This document shows positions 1 to 11,699 of a stretch of DNA of 64,000 nt, piece after piece. The position numbers were made by a program, and so were the translations under genes. The first letter of the stretch is position 1. Each line of letters opens with the position of its first letter. The stretch spans positions 1 to 64,000 of the forward strand of contig PYST01000205.1 in the NCBI GenBank assembly GCA_003049485.1. Reading direction: 5' to 3'. Under the pieces are notes generated by a model. The model did not search any database. It saw only the letters and a list, made by a program, of their open reading frames with translations, and was not told the origin of the DNA. Origin of the DNA: Ophioceras dolichostomum (taxonomy: Eukaryota; Ascomycota; Sordariomycetes; Magnaporthales; Ophioceraceae).

Positions 1-3000
1 CTTTTGCACACCTCCGTAGCACTTAGTAGATAGTTACCACCCCTAGCAAACCAACCAACATGCTTTCACGCAAATCACACCGAGGATGCCTGGCAACCGT
101 AGCGGTGCGAGGCCACCCCGTTGAGTAATGATAACTACACGTCCGGTGAAAGTGCTTTTCGTTTTACGTTCGGAGTTAGTCAATAGAAAACACATCCCAG
201 ATTGCCCCAATATTCGAAAAGCAGTTTTCGAGCGAGGCTATACGCACCAAGGCAAAAAGCATTAGCTCTCGCGAGGGCAACCTAGGAAACCCGCGAACTA
301 CCTACCTAGTAAGAAGGACTTGTTTCAACAATGGACCAACTAGCTAGGTAGAGGTGTTGTTACCTCAGGTGCAAGGACGCCATGATGCATCGCTGAGGCA
401 CAGCAGGGTCGCCGTGTTCAACGAGGGTGCCCGTCCCTCTCGTATTTATTTCACAAAGGACAAGAGTCTTCAAGCTCGGCACCTGCCGAACGTGCAACCC
501 GTCCGCGTGCTTGTCATCGTAGCAGTACTAGGTACTAGTACTATGTAGGTGCTTGGCGTATTGAAGACTTATTAGTACTACTACCTACGTGGTGCGTTTT
601 GTGACAACATAGAACGGGCCCCCAACTAGGTAGGTAGGTAGGTAGTCTGCCTGGGCAGAGATGGGAGGTACCTGAATAACTACCTAGGTACCTATTTGAG
701 GCTATAACACAGTAGTACTAGTACTAGTATAATTAATGAGATGATCAAGTTTCCTATTGTACGACATCAACTTTGTCTGGCAACCCTCTGGAGAAGCCCT
801 CAACAGTATTTTGTCATGTCAAGCTTTGTTACCCTACACAACCGGCTCCTCGCCTTTCGGGTTTGATTTCCCTGAGCGCCCCTCTGCAATGGTGCTTGAT
901 TTGTACCCTGGCCTTGCGGGGAGCTTGGGGATACTTGTACAACCCGGCGTGGTGTTTCCTAGTCTACTGTCTCTAGTCTCTAATATCGCTCTAGCTTTGC
1001 CGCCTGGGCACCTTACTTAGGTAATAATCAGCAAACATGACAGCAACGGATATCAGACCAGAGCCTTGTCCATAAGTATGAGTTCGTTCCCGCAGCGAGT
1101 ATTATCAGGGAGACGTCCTGCCGTTGCCCTCTCGCCGGCGCCCTTCCCCTTTACTGGAACATACGCTCCGTTCGAGAGCATAATTACCAGGGCCCGGTCC
1201 AAATGGTCTTTGCACGAAGCCTCCTCCTTGAAGAAGAGGATGTGCTAGATCACTAGCACGCTAGTCCACACGCCAGGGTCCACGATGCCGATGGGATAAT
1301 TGCGTCCGGCGCCTGGGTGCGGGCGATGCGATCCTCGGTGCTGCTCTAGACGGCTCTCGCTCGATAACGCCTCGTTCGCCGGTTCGGACGGCTAGTTCGG
1401 CTTCTGCTAGGATGCCTCATCCCAGTCGACTGGGGCTGGCTTGGAGGGACGCTGGCTAGACTGCGGGCAAGGAAGAGGACGTTAGAAACGGGAACGCTGC
1501 GAAGGTGGGGGGTTCTGCAGCCGCGTTCTCCGGGGGATAGGGGGAGTAGCTGGGTTCCTCATGCCTGGAGTTGGCGTGGCAGGAAGGCATATCGTTGATA
1601 GAACAAACCTACCGGCACTGGACCGGCGGCGGATCGTTCTACTTATCTACATAGAGACGGGACTTGACGCCGAGTGCAGGGCATGCGGAACGCCACATGG
1701 AGTACGGCGAGCACCGTTTTAGGCACGGTTCAGCGACGGGAACCATGACGCTGTTGGTTTTGGGGAGAAATATGCCAGCAACTGCCATATGATGCAAAGG
1801 ATGGCAGCCCTGTCTCGGGGGCTGGCGGGACTCTCTCTGGACAAGGGGTACGCCCGCCGCGATTTCTGGCTGGGGCCCTAGGCGCGGTAAAAGAAAGAAG
1901 AAGAGAAAAAAAAGGGGCGAAAGGGCTTTCTCATGATCAAACAGGAAATCATATAAATTGGCGAGCTTTGCATCTTTCCTTTCCTTCGATGAAGTGTGGA
2001 TGTTGTGCGCGCGCGAGGCCGACGCTGGAAATGCGCATCATCACTTCATTCAACTTCGGCCTCACTGTACGCCGCGTGGGGGAATATACACCTTAAGCAC
2101 TTGACGGATCTTTCCCAATCGCCTTCGTACTCTATCTCTCTCCTGGTTTATTCTATCTGATCTTTCTCTTTTTTTCCTCGTCTCTTTTCCGTGGCGTTTC
2201 CCCCCCTTCACTTCGACTCTAGCACCGGTTGTTTCTGCTACTGACTTCACTTCTCCTTAATGTACCTGGTAGGTACCTGGCTTGGACAGAGATTTACGAC
2301 GAAAGCGAGAGAACTCGTACCCCTTTCTCTTTTTCCCTCCAAGCCACCAGCCTGCAAGGCGTCCCTCCACGGACCCGTTCTCGTCTGTGTCCGCCCATCA
2401 TTTTTGCAACAAACACTAACCCACGCGCCCTGTCCCCCGCAAAATGCAACCCTCTAGAGCAGCAGTCGCTGGAGTCACCGTCAATGCGCTCGAACTTCCC
2501 CGCAAACCCCAGCCATCCGTACGAACACAGGTAGGTCAGGTCGGATGCGCCCTGTACTTCTCCGTGTGACTGACGCACTTGCAGCCAGTCCCTCCCTCCT
2601 GCGATTCCCCTATTTGTATGCGGTCGGACGGGGCATCTCCTCGGGGCACGAACTCCCGTCCTCTCACGGAAGGTTGGCTTGTGTGCGTGCAGTCAGTCTC
2701 AATCGCAAACAGAGCCGGCGGGCTTTGAAACACCACGCCGGGCGGCCCTTCCGTTGTCAAGATGCCGCCCTCTCTGTTTCAGCTTCTCCGTGCCTGGACC
2801 TCACTTAACGACGACGCTTCTCCCGAGCCGAGCGCGCAGTAAAGCGGAATACATCAGGTATATACCTCCAATGCTTATCATGCCAGTCTTCTCCCACATC
2901 ATCACCGCGTCTTGCCACTGGCAGAAGAGCTCGACCGCCCGCTCCCTGCCGGGACGGACATCGACAAGCAGTTCAAGGGGTGATAGGGACTAGGCAGCGG

Positions 3001-4964
3001 GCGGACTCAGTCAAGTCGAATAGCGGCAGGCATCGCTCACCGCCAGCAGTGAGGAGGACGGCACTGGAGGACGGCACGTAGCGTAGGTATGTATGCCAGA
3101 TTTAAACCAGACATGTAGAGATGCGTCCAGTTTTGCTGCCCGTGCTGCAGGCGCTCTACGATTGTACGATGTAACTGTAGCGATCGATGCTTTGCCACTA
3201 TACCACTGTTGAGCCGCACTCGCAGCTGGTTTAATCCATTCTTGGAGTCGAAATGATGCACGCACAGACTCGGGGTCCTACATCGAGAGGCGACACTTAG
3301 GTATCGGTACGTCAGCCCGTCCGTCCTTACCTGCCACCATAATTGGCTATTCGCTGTCCGAGTGCCTAGTGCCTAGAAAGAACGTGAGATGGCTGGCGCG
3401 TCGGACTGCGCTCAGCCGTTGCAGATGTTTTCTTGTAACTATTTGATGATTTGGACGATGATGTTTTATGCTCCGCGAGAGCCTCAAATAGCCGGCGAGT
3501 CGAGTCCGGGTATCTATCACCTAGGCATCTATGGCCGCTCGGAAGGAAGCGAGTTATCTATCGGTCGGCTCGAGTCCGAGTGCTCGAGCACCAGCCCGCC
3601 CGTTGCTCATGCCTTTCACGGGTTGGTGATAAGTCTCCCGATCTCTGTGTGTGTGTCTTCATCTAGACGGCCCTAAGCAGCCGACCAAAGCCTTGGAGCC
3701 ACGGCAGAGAATTATTAATTTATAGATGTATGACGACGACACCAGCTTTCTGCTTCCTTCTCAATTTTCTGCACGCAAGAGAAATCGTGGGAAGGTGGTT
3801 CAAGGACGTCAACAGAGACTATTACCCATCAAGGCAGGAGGGACAAGCTTCCGGCCGGCATTAATCGATAGATTTCGTCGTCGATATTAGGTGGGTTGGT
3901 GGTCCACCGTTTTCCGAGGGTTGTAGCAGCCATCCTCGTCCCCCGCAAGCCCAGACCTCAAGTTCATGTTTGTGTGGGTGCGGTCTAATTCGGTACCGGA
4001 GTCCGGGGGCACCACTCACATCATTCTGCCTCAATGCGCGACGAATCAACGCTCGGCAATGGGGACGGGCTGCTGCAGGCGCGGGACGAGCTTGCAGCGC
4101 AGTTCAGAGCGGGAGGGCGGCCACAGTGGTCAGTTGGACGGTCACTCGTTCGTCCTCGTGCACTAGTAAGTCTAGCTTAGTCTAGGATTCTCTCCGAGTC
4201 TCCCACCGCTCCGCTCTCCCCCTCCGGTCTGCGCCAACCCCGCACACCACTCCTCGCTCGCCCCCATGATTGTAGCAGCCGTTGAGGGGGTGAAAAGGAT
4301 GGAGTTGATGCGACGTGAAAATGCAGCCACCGGACTGAATGTGCGGTGGTGAACTAAGGTCCAGGCGGTAGGTAGGTTGTAGTCGTAGGCAGGGGGTGTG
4401 TGAGAACAGACACCGAAACTTGAACGTGTCTCTCCCTCTCCCTCTTTTTCCCTCCTATCGCCGCTCCCCACCAGCCGAGCACTCCTCCGTCCGGGATGTC
4501 GAGCATGGGTCTCCATATTGCCCTCCATATGTAGAAGCAAGGAAACAAGCTGGTTGCTCCCGTGTCAACCGGTTCCCTCGCTCATCCCCATGGATTGGAT
4601 TGGGAACTCATCTGGGAAGGCCCGTTCTCGGCGGCATCGTGCCGCGAACATGGCCTATAGCATAACAGCTGTAGCTAGAGATACAAATAGACGGGAGGCG
4701 CACACGGACGGCCGATAGCACACCTTCGTTTGGGATTCCTGGTTTTCGGCCCCTCATCTCGCTCTTTTTTTTATATATCTGCGTGCTTGCATGGTCTGTC
4801 GCCGCCCTCCCAGATCGATTTCACAGATCGCCGTCCCAAGAAGACTCTTCTCTTTTCGTGCTCCCTTCTCAAGCCCAATGACGACTCTAGATCCTACCTG
4901 AGACAGAGAGAGGTGTGCTTGGAAGCCGGGCCGATCACCACCTCCCGGACCCAGCCCAGCCCAG
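1..4964. other. Gene-free left end
   Basis: I find no supported gene here. Reading frames are short, overlap on both strands and resemble no family I know. The first ~1 kb is rich in palindromic ACCTAGGT/AGTACT-type words and a TAGG tetranucleotide run. The remainder is mixed sequence with pyrimidine-rich blocks, notably around 2100-2350 and 4420-4470. The last few hundred bases probably hold the promoter and 5' leader of the receptor gene that follows. Confidence 0.5.
626..645. repeat. TAGG tetranucleotide microsatellite
   Basis: About five uninterrupted TAGG units. The same words recur as palindromic ACCTAGGTACCT clusters at about 681-694 and 16406-16426, so this looks like a dispersed simple-sequence motif of the genome. 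Confidence 0.8.
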
Positions 4965-6887
4965 ATGGCTCCATTGTCCGGCAGGGCCGATGGCGGCCAG
5001 GAGCCGCAACAGCACCACGGCATCAGCGACAGGAGTCCGGCCACGATCGCAGGCCTGCTCATCCCGCACATCGTGTGCACAATATTCATCCTAGCGCGGC
5101 TCTGGTCCCGCCTGCGACTCCTGCGCAAGTGGTTCTTCGACGACGGCCTCATCGTCGTGGCCTGGGCCTTCTCGACGGCCGTCTGCGTCGTCTACACCCT
5201 CGCGGCCGAAACGCCCAACATACGCCAAGCCGTGGGCATGACAGCGGAGATCAACAACAGCAATAACAACAACAACAGCAGTAGCAGCAACAGTAGCCCA
5301 AGCGAAAGCGAGAGCGAAGGGAGAGCCGCCGCCTTAAACGCAGTGCAGTCGTACCTCCTCGAGACGTACCTCGGCCTGATCTTCTACCAGCTGTGCCTCT
5401 GCCTGACCAAGCTCTCGATCCTGAGCTTCTACCTGCGCATGTTCAGCTCGCGCCCGCTGGAGCGCCGCCTCGCCTGGGGCACCGTGGTGTTCGTGCTGGC
5501 GTTCGGCGTGCCGCTGCTATTCATCAGCATCTTCCAGTGCCACCCGGCCTCGGGCGAGTTCTTCGGCAGCAGCGGGCTCAGTCCGTCGTCGCCGTCGTCG
5601 GGGACGGCGGTGCGGTGCTTCTCCTTTACGCCGCTCCTGATCGCCAGCGCGAGCCTGCACACCGCCACGGACGCCTGGCTGATCGTGTTGGTGGTGCCCT
5701 GCATCTGGCGGCTCGACCTGCCCGTGCGCCAGAAGGCCGCTCTTGGCGTCGTGCTCTCCCTGGGCGTGTTCGTCGTGGCCGCGAGCCTGACGCGCCTGCA
5801 GCTCTCCCTCCACGCCAACTATCGCCCGAGCGGCTCCGGCGTGCAGGTCACGGACACGCTGACCTTCTTCGTCATGACCATTCTTGAGTGCGACATCGCG
5901 CTCATCTGCGCCTGCGCCCCGACCCTGCGGCCATTGCTGGCGAAGCTGTGGCCGCGGTCCGGCATGGGCGAGCCGCTTCGGCCGATCCCAAGACAGAGGC
6001 CAAAGAGGAGGTCGAGGCTGGTGATGGGGCTTGGGATGCGAAGGGCGGACGACGATGACAACAGCGTCAACTTGACGACCGTTGTCAGCTACCACGGCTA
6101 TCCATGGGTGACCCCGGCTGGCGCTCCGAGGAGAAACAAGAGCAGTGGGAGCGTTTCCCCGAATGCGAACGGGAACGCGCCGCCCCCCTCTCGGCACATG
6201 CAGATGCAGTTGCCAGTACCCCCGGTCCCAGCGCTATCGATGGCTCACCGGACGCCCACGACCATGAGTCTCAAGAGCCTGATGAGTGTGTTGCCAAGAA
6301 GTAGGGGAATGACCACAACGGATCGAGGAGAGGACCGAACGGGCTTGTTACCACGGGACGACGACGCCACCACGCTAGATTACCAGCAGCGGAGACGAAG
6401 CTCCGTCGGACTCGAAGGCTTCTTCGAGCTGTGTACCGGAGGCGCCGGCAGCAGCAGTCGCCACGAGGAGGAGGGCGCCAAGGGTGGCTGGAAGAGGAGA
6501 TCTAGGGCGGGGAGCAAAGGTACCGCCACCGCCAGCGAGCTGCGTCGGAGCAGTGGCGCCGGCGCGTGGTCGCACAGCCAGGAGAGCTTCGTGCTCGGCA
6601 TGAACGACCCGGCCAGCCCTCATCGGTTGAGCCCCGTGTCTGGCTTCAGCGGGGCGACCTTCACGGCGGCTAGGCCTACGAGAGACGTAGATGATGATAA
6701 TCAGGATAATGACGACGGGGACGAAGGAATAGGTGGCCCGCTTAGGAGGGAGGAGGAAGAGGCCGAGGCGGTAGATCGCGGTTTAGAGATGCGGATGAGC
6801 AAGAAGAGGGTGGAAGAAGAAAGCGACAAGGCCAACAACATGACGAATGGAAGGGAGCATCAGCATATGCCGAGTGCTTCCACATAA
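4965..6887 (+). CDS. Pth11-like seven-transmembrane receptor (fungal rhodopsin-type integral membrane protein)
   Basis: Intronless, 640 residues. Seven hydrophobic segments are visible at about 27-48, 60-82, 133-157, 169-191, 222-249, 256-280 and 298-320. The topology, the acidic residues after helix 1 and the E..ALICACAPTLRPL motif closing helix 7 (308-324) match the fungal rhodopsin/Pth11-like family of plasma-membrane proteins. Some members are G-protein-coupled sensors of surface or host cues in this group of fungi. The CFEM domain of classical Pth11 is absent. An Asn/Ser-rich insertion (about 95-118) sits in the loop between helices 2 and 3. A long hydrophilic tail (331-640), rich in Ser, Arg and acidic residues, should be cytoplasmic. 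The ATG chosen precedes all helices. The ligand is unknown; family assignment is firm, signalling role inferred. Confidence 0.88.
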   Translation: MAPLSGRADGGQEPQQHHGISDRSPATIAGLLIPHIVCTIFILARLWSRLRLLRKWFFDDGLIVVAWAFSTAVCVVYTLAAETPNIRQAVGMTAEINNSNNNNNSSSSNSSPSESESEGRAAALNAVQSYLLETYLGLIFYQLCLCLTKLSILSFYLRMFSSRPLERRLAWGTVVFVLAFGVPLLFISIFQCHPASGEFFGSSGLSPSSPSSGTAVRCFSFTPLLIASASLHTATDAWLIVLVVPCIWRLDLPVRQKAALGVVLSLGVFVVAASLTRLQLSLHANYRPSGSGVQVTDTLTFFVMTILECDIALICACAPTLRPLLAKLWPRSGMGEPLRPIPRQRPKRRSRLVMGLGMRRADDDDNSVNLTTVVSYHGYPWVTPAGAPRRNKSSGSVSPNANGNAPPPSRHMQMQLPVPPVPALSMAHRTPTTMSLKSLMSVLPRSRGMTTTDRGEDRTGLLPRDDDATTLDYQQRRRSSVGLEGFFELCTGGAGSSSRHEEEGAKGGWKRRSRAGSKGTATASELRRSSGAGAWSHSQESFVLGMNDPASPHRLSPVSGFSGATFTAARPTRDVDDDNQDNDDGDEGIGGPLRREEEEAEAVDRGLEMRMSKKRVEEESDKANNMTNGREHQHMPSAST

Positions 6888-9715
6888 TTGCCGGTCAAGC
6901 AGAGTTCGGAGGGCTTTGGGAAGGTATCATGTTAGAAAAAGCGAGTCTAACGGCGGGCAGTTTCCACCATCATTTAGTAGCACTAGCATATTTGATACCA
7001 AATAAATTCCCTTTCGTTGCTGAATCCGCAGAATCCTGCTTGGAGAGGTATGTTAAAGCCTCCTCCACGAGGCACGAACGAAAACTTCCGTTCTTGCTTG
7101 TCGTGCGTCATGAAGACAGAGAGAAGCAGACTCGAGAACAGGTATGATGATGGAAGTAGTAAGTTGGCTTCCATGACGAAAGACCAGATAGACGTTGGGG
7201 AAAAGTCAACGGTCTTGCCGAGGGGACAGGTAGGTATGTGAGCTTCCGCCCTCTCGCATGACTTCGTTATTTCCCGCAGACTACTTGCCAAGAGCGGGCG
7301 AGAGCGATGATGACCACGACGAGAAAGATCGGATGACGGCAAAGGAAAGGCCGAGTCAAATAAATGAATGCAGAGAGGACTGAGGGAGAAGACGGAAGAG
7401 AGCAGCGCGAGAGAGGGAAGGCCCTCTTTCTTTTCGGCGTGTGAAGATGTCTTAGGGCCGAGCGAGCCGCATGGCATCATCAGTTCATGGATGTACGGAA
7501 CTCGCGAGTGAAAAGTCTCGTCCCATGCTCGCTCAACCAAGGTTCGGTGCGAGAGGGTACTGTAGGCGGAGAGTGTAGAAAGGCTGCCTGGGTTGATCTA
7601 GAGAGGTATGCTGGCTGGTGGCGGATCAGGCCAATAGCCAACGCATATGATTGCCCTTCCAGAAGCCGAAGAGAAAAGCCGTGGCAGGCAGCTGGAATTC
7701 CAATTCCAGCCATTCGGGTCGCTGGAACTTTTCTCCTTCAGTGCACACAACGCCCACAGCGCCCAGAATGCCGCCCGGCAATTACGGAATGGGTCCCCTG
7801 TCAAGCCCCGTCAAACCCCTGTGCTCGGAGCGTGGACAGGGGATCCCGGTCACAGCCCACGCATTAAAGATCTGATCTGAGCGCCATGGACGACCACCCT
7901 GCAACATCGTCGGGCTCGTCTCAACTCATTGTCTCTTCCCTTGCCACTCTCTCGTCACAATTCAATGCGCAGGCGGCCAGCTCCGGCGAACCGAACCGAT
8001 CTGCTCCCTTGCTGGGCATCCATCCCGTTGTTGGCGTCCTTCTTTCCCCATGTTGAGGGCTGACCTGGCTAGGGCTATCCTTCGCTCTCCCTCCCGGCTT
8101 ACTTACGTCCCTCCCTTAGCTGAACGAACTCATCTCGCCTCTGGGCCTCGTGAAACCGGGCGAACTCTTCCCAAGGCGCTTTTTTCCCTCCTCGGGATGA
8201 TCCCATCCAAAGGAGGGGAGCAACCAAAAGGCCGTGGCTGCTGAGCACCAAGCCGCAGCAAGCCTGGCACAGGCCAAGCCGGCATCATTGAGTCCTTGGG
8301 GACGGGCCACATCGTATGGAGATGAGAGCCCCGACAGGTCTTCTCAACCTCTCGTCTTTCTACGGATTCGGCAAATGAAATATTGAAGGAGTGTAGCAGC
8401 TCTTGTTCTCCATCTTTGATCTAGGTAGCTGCCTGCGTGGAAAGGATGTGACGTCGTCCAACGGCAAACGGTTGTTGCTAGTGTCCGACGCACGCACGCA
8501 TCGAAACCGGCAGATATGCCGTAGTAGGTGGTAGGTAAGGAGTCTCTACGTTCTTTTCCCTCCCTCCATCTCCAGGACCTTGCTCGTTACAGACCATCAC
8601 CCATCCACCGACACCGATGGCTGCCACGGCGTGCCCACTGCTCGCATCCGCCCGGCTGGCGCTGGTGCAGACTCGCGCTGCATGCTCCCTGTCCTGGCCA
8701 ATCTCGCTGCTACCCTAGGCCTTCCCAACAGCTCGCGGCTTCAATGGCCGCCCACGCTGATTGCATTGACTGGCATGAACCACACCATCCACCCGTCCAC
8801 CCGATCCGTTCGTCGACGTCTTCTAGAAGTCGTCGAATCCCTTCCGTGATGAGCGAGCGGCTCGCAGCCTTGGCTCGTTGGGTAACATCTCAGATCGGGC
8901 CACCAGGATCAAGATGAGCTCCGATCGTGCTCGCCTGCATCTCGCCTCTACCCTGCTCTCTTGGCCTTGCTGCCCAGAGCCATCCGGAACTCCCGACCTC
9001 GTCCTCCAGTGCTCCCTTCTCGGCCCTGTCTCCCCACAAGTGTTGAGTGGTGTCCGATGAGACTTCATGCCTTGTTCGAGCTGATGCTACGTGGGCCTTC
9101 GAGTCTGGGAACTGGGAACCTCTCTTCGATCTCGGCCGACCCTAGTCGGGGAGCAACCAACCCTCTACCTCTCTTCCCACCACCAAGGGGAGTCGTCTGA
9201 AGTCATGAGAGCCTGGATGCTCATCATGACAAGGATTGCGGAGGTATCAAGGGTACCTAGCAAGAGCAGCAAGGGTAGCAAAGCTCGCCACCCTTGCTTC
9301 TCACAACCAGTCGAGTCATGTCACCATCTTGGTTCGACCGTAGCTTGTAATGCCATCCTTATCAAAGTCCCCTCCCTTCCCGCCTTCACCGGCTTGCTGT
9401 TGCTTTCCCTTTTCTCTTCCCGGCTTTTCTGGCTTCCCCGCGTGGTACCTGCGTTCCGCACATCCGCTCTTTCTCACGGTCTCTTGTTGCTAGTTGATCG
9501 TGGTGGGTTTACATGCCGTCCACTCCTTTTTGTCGCACCTTCTCTTTTTCCACTTTCCTTTCTCCTAGCGAACCTTTGTTGATCTCCCGGCTTTTTCTCT
9601 CGTTATCTTTTCCACTCCAGCCTCTTGACGTATAGCCGGAAACTGGCCGTCTCGTCTGCCTTTTCAGCCGCGTAGACGACGAGACACTCCTCGACAGGAT
9701 GCGAATGGATGAATT
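6888..9715. other. Intergenic, no gene seen
   Basis: About 2.8 kb between the receptor and the Ser/Thr-rich membrane protein. Reading frames are short and mutually overlapping. It includes a 9-bp inverted repeat with a 2-nt centre at about 7691-7710. A long C/T-rich tract from about 9360 to 9690 is probably the 5' leader or promoter of the next gene. Confidence 0.5.
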
Positions 9716-11699
9716 ATGTTGATACTGAAGGGTTTAACAGCCCTTCTCCTGGGTCTATCGGTTTCTGTTCAGGCTGCTCCTTATCCTACAGCCGCGATAC
9801 CGGCGAACCAGGTCTCCTCGGTGAACGCCTCCGGGGTGGAGAGCTCAACATGGAGCGCCAGGGGCGCCCGCTCCAGCCAGTCTCGCCGGACACACTCAAG
9901 CTGGTGGGACTTCAGGCTGCCGTGGGATACGAGGCAAACGGCTGGAGGCTCATCACGACGCCTCGAGCCGAGACAGGAGTCAGCCATCTTTCCCACAAGC
10001 TCGGGGGGCAACTCAACCAGGGCAGAATGTCCACAATGCTCAAAGTGAGCCTTCCTCTTTCTTCCTCACCTCGCAAGCACACGAGAGGCCATTCCCGCTA
10101 AACTCTCCACACAGCATCACCGCCAACAGCGTCTCGACAGTCTTCGTCTCGACTACAACGACTACAACACGCTCTATCACAGCTTTTTCAGCAACCGTTA
10201 TTGCCACAGTCACCCAAACTTTGACTTTCATCAACCCACTCCAACGAACTCAAACGCAAACCGTGACAGTCACATCATTTATTCGACGAGCAAAGCGTTC
10301 AGAAGGAGCAGAGGGAGCAGGACCCGCAGCTACCAGCCGCGCGAGTCCAGTCGCGACGGTTCTGTTCTCACCAGGACTGACAGCCGCAGATGGTGCTTCA
10401 CCAACTCCGTCTCCAGCCGGCCGAGGTGTAATTACGAAGCGCCAAGGGGGGAGTGAAGGCGCGGGCTTGGATGGGACAACAACATCGACAATAACAATAG
10501 AGTCCACGGCGACCATCACGATCCAGGCCGGGACCCGCACACGCCTCAATACTGTTTTTGCCACAATCACCCTGGCACCTAATGCTGTTACCACGGTCTT
10601 TACGACCACCACTATTTTTACGACTTCACCACCAGGAGGAACGACAACAACAAGAGGAGGGGGGGGAGGGACAGGAACAGGAACAGGAACTGGTACGGGC
10701 GCACAACCAACGAGCACAGGATCAGGAACCGAGATGGTGCCGTCAAGCACAGGGACAGCCTCGCCGAGCGGCAGTCTCACTATCAGCACATCGCCGACTT
10801 CGGCGCCAACGTTGGTCATATCGACTACGACTACCACCCGCCCCCCGACGAGCACGAGCACCAGAATTGTCACGACGACCACCCCTTCCACATCAGTGAC
10901 GATGGCCACTATGATGACCTCGTCCCCGATGATGACTTCGACATCTGCCCCGCCCAACGCGCCGTTCCCGGGCTCCGCGCTGAACTCGGACCAGATCGCA
11001 GGCATCGTGCTCGGGGTGATATTCTTCATCTTCCTGCTGATACTCGGGGCGCTCCTCCTGCGGCGTGTTGTGCGGAGGCGGCGAGCGAGACAGGCCGAGA
11101 TGCGGCAGCGGATGAGCCCTGAGGTGGGCGCCACCGTGCCTTTCAACTCGCCCGCCTCCTCCGGGTCGACGCCCGGGGACTCGGGCCAGGTGCGCATCGT
11201 CATCCGGCCTGCGCCCCGGACCCCCGCGTCGTCGTCGGCGCCCTGGCCGATGCCGCCGGGACACGATGGGGCACCCACCCTGTTCTTGGAGAATAACGGA
11301 GGCAGCACCAATGGTGCCGGAGGCGAAGCGGGGCCGTCGGGGACCGGGGGACCTGGTCCGGGTGGATTCTGGTCGTCACAGGGCGGCATCGGCGACCCTG
11401 GACGCTGGAGCATAGCCAGCGACTTCGGGGGCAGCGTGAGCCCTGCGGACCCAGGGTCGAGGCGCCACTCCGGGGTCCCGTCGTCGGGCGTGATGGGAGG
11501 CCACCTGAGCGCCAGTAGCATCCTGGGAGCCTTCGGTGCTGGAAGGTTCAGCGGGACCGGCGGCAACGCCAGTGGCGGCGAGAGCACAGAAGGCCGTCCG
11601 AGCGGGAGCAGCGGAGGCGGGTTCCGCACGAGGCTCGCGCCGCCTCCAGTGCGCAACACGTACAACTGGGGGAGCATCGGTGTAGGACGCGCCATCTGA
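9716..11699 (+). CDS. Ser/Thr-rich single-pass membrane protein (wall-sensor-like), two exons
   Basis: Model: exons 9716-10044 and 10115-11699, 637 residues. The 70-nt intron starts GTGAGC, has a CTAAAC branch-like site and ends ACAG; phases agree. Residues 1-20 form a good signal peptide ending VQA. Residues ~110-400 are a low-complexity stalk of Thr, Ser and Gly, including a GTGTGTGT stretch, likely O-mannosylated. One transmembrane helix lies at about 404-425, followed at once by a basic stop-transfer cluster (RRVVRRRRAR) and a ~200-residue Gly/Ser/Pro-rich cytoplasmic tail. This is the architecture of fungal cell-wall stress sensors (Wsc/Mid2 type), but I see no cysteine-rich WSC domain, so function is inferred from layout only. 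Long frames on the opposite strand are composition artefacts. Confidence 0.8.

Noticed and set aside
5517..6197. 226-codon minus-strand frame inside the receptor gene
   Set aside because: Overlaps the transmembrane coding region in antisense; no independent support.
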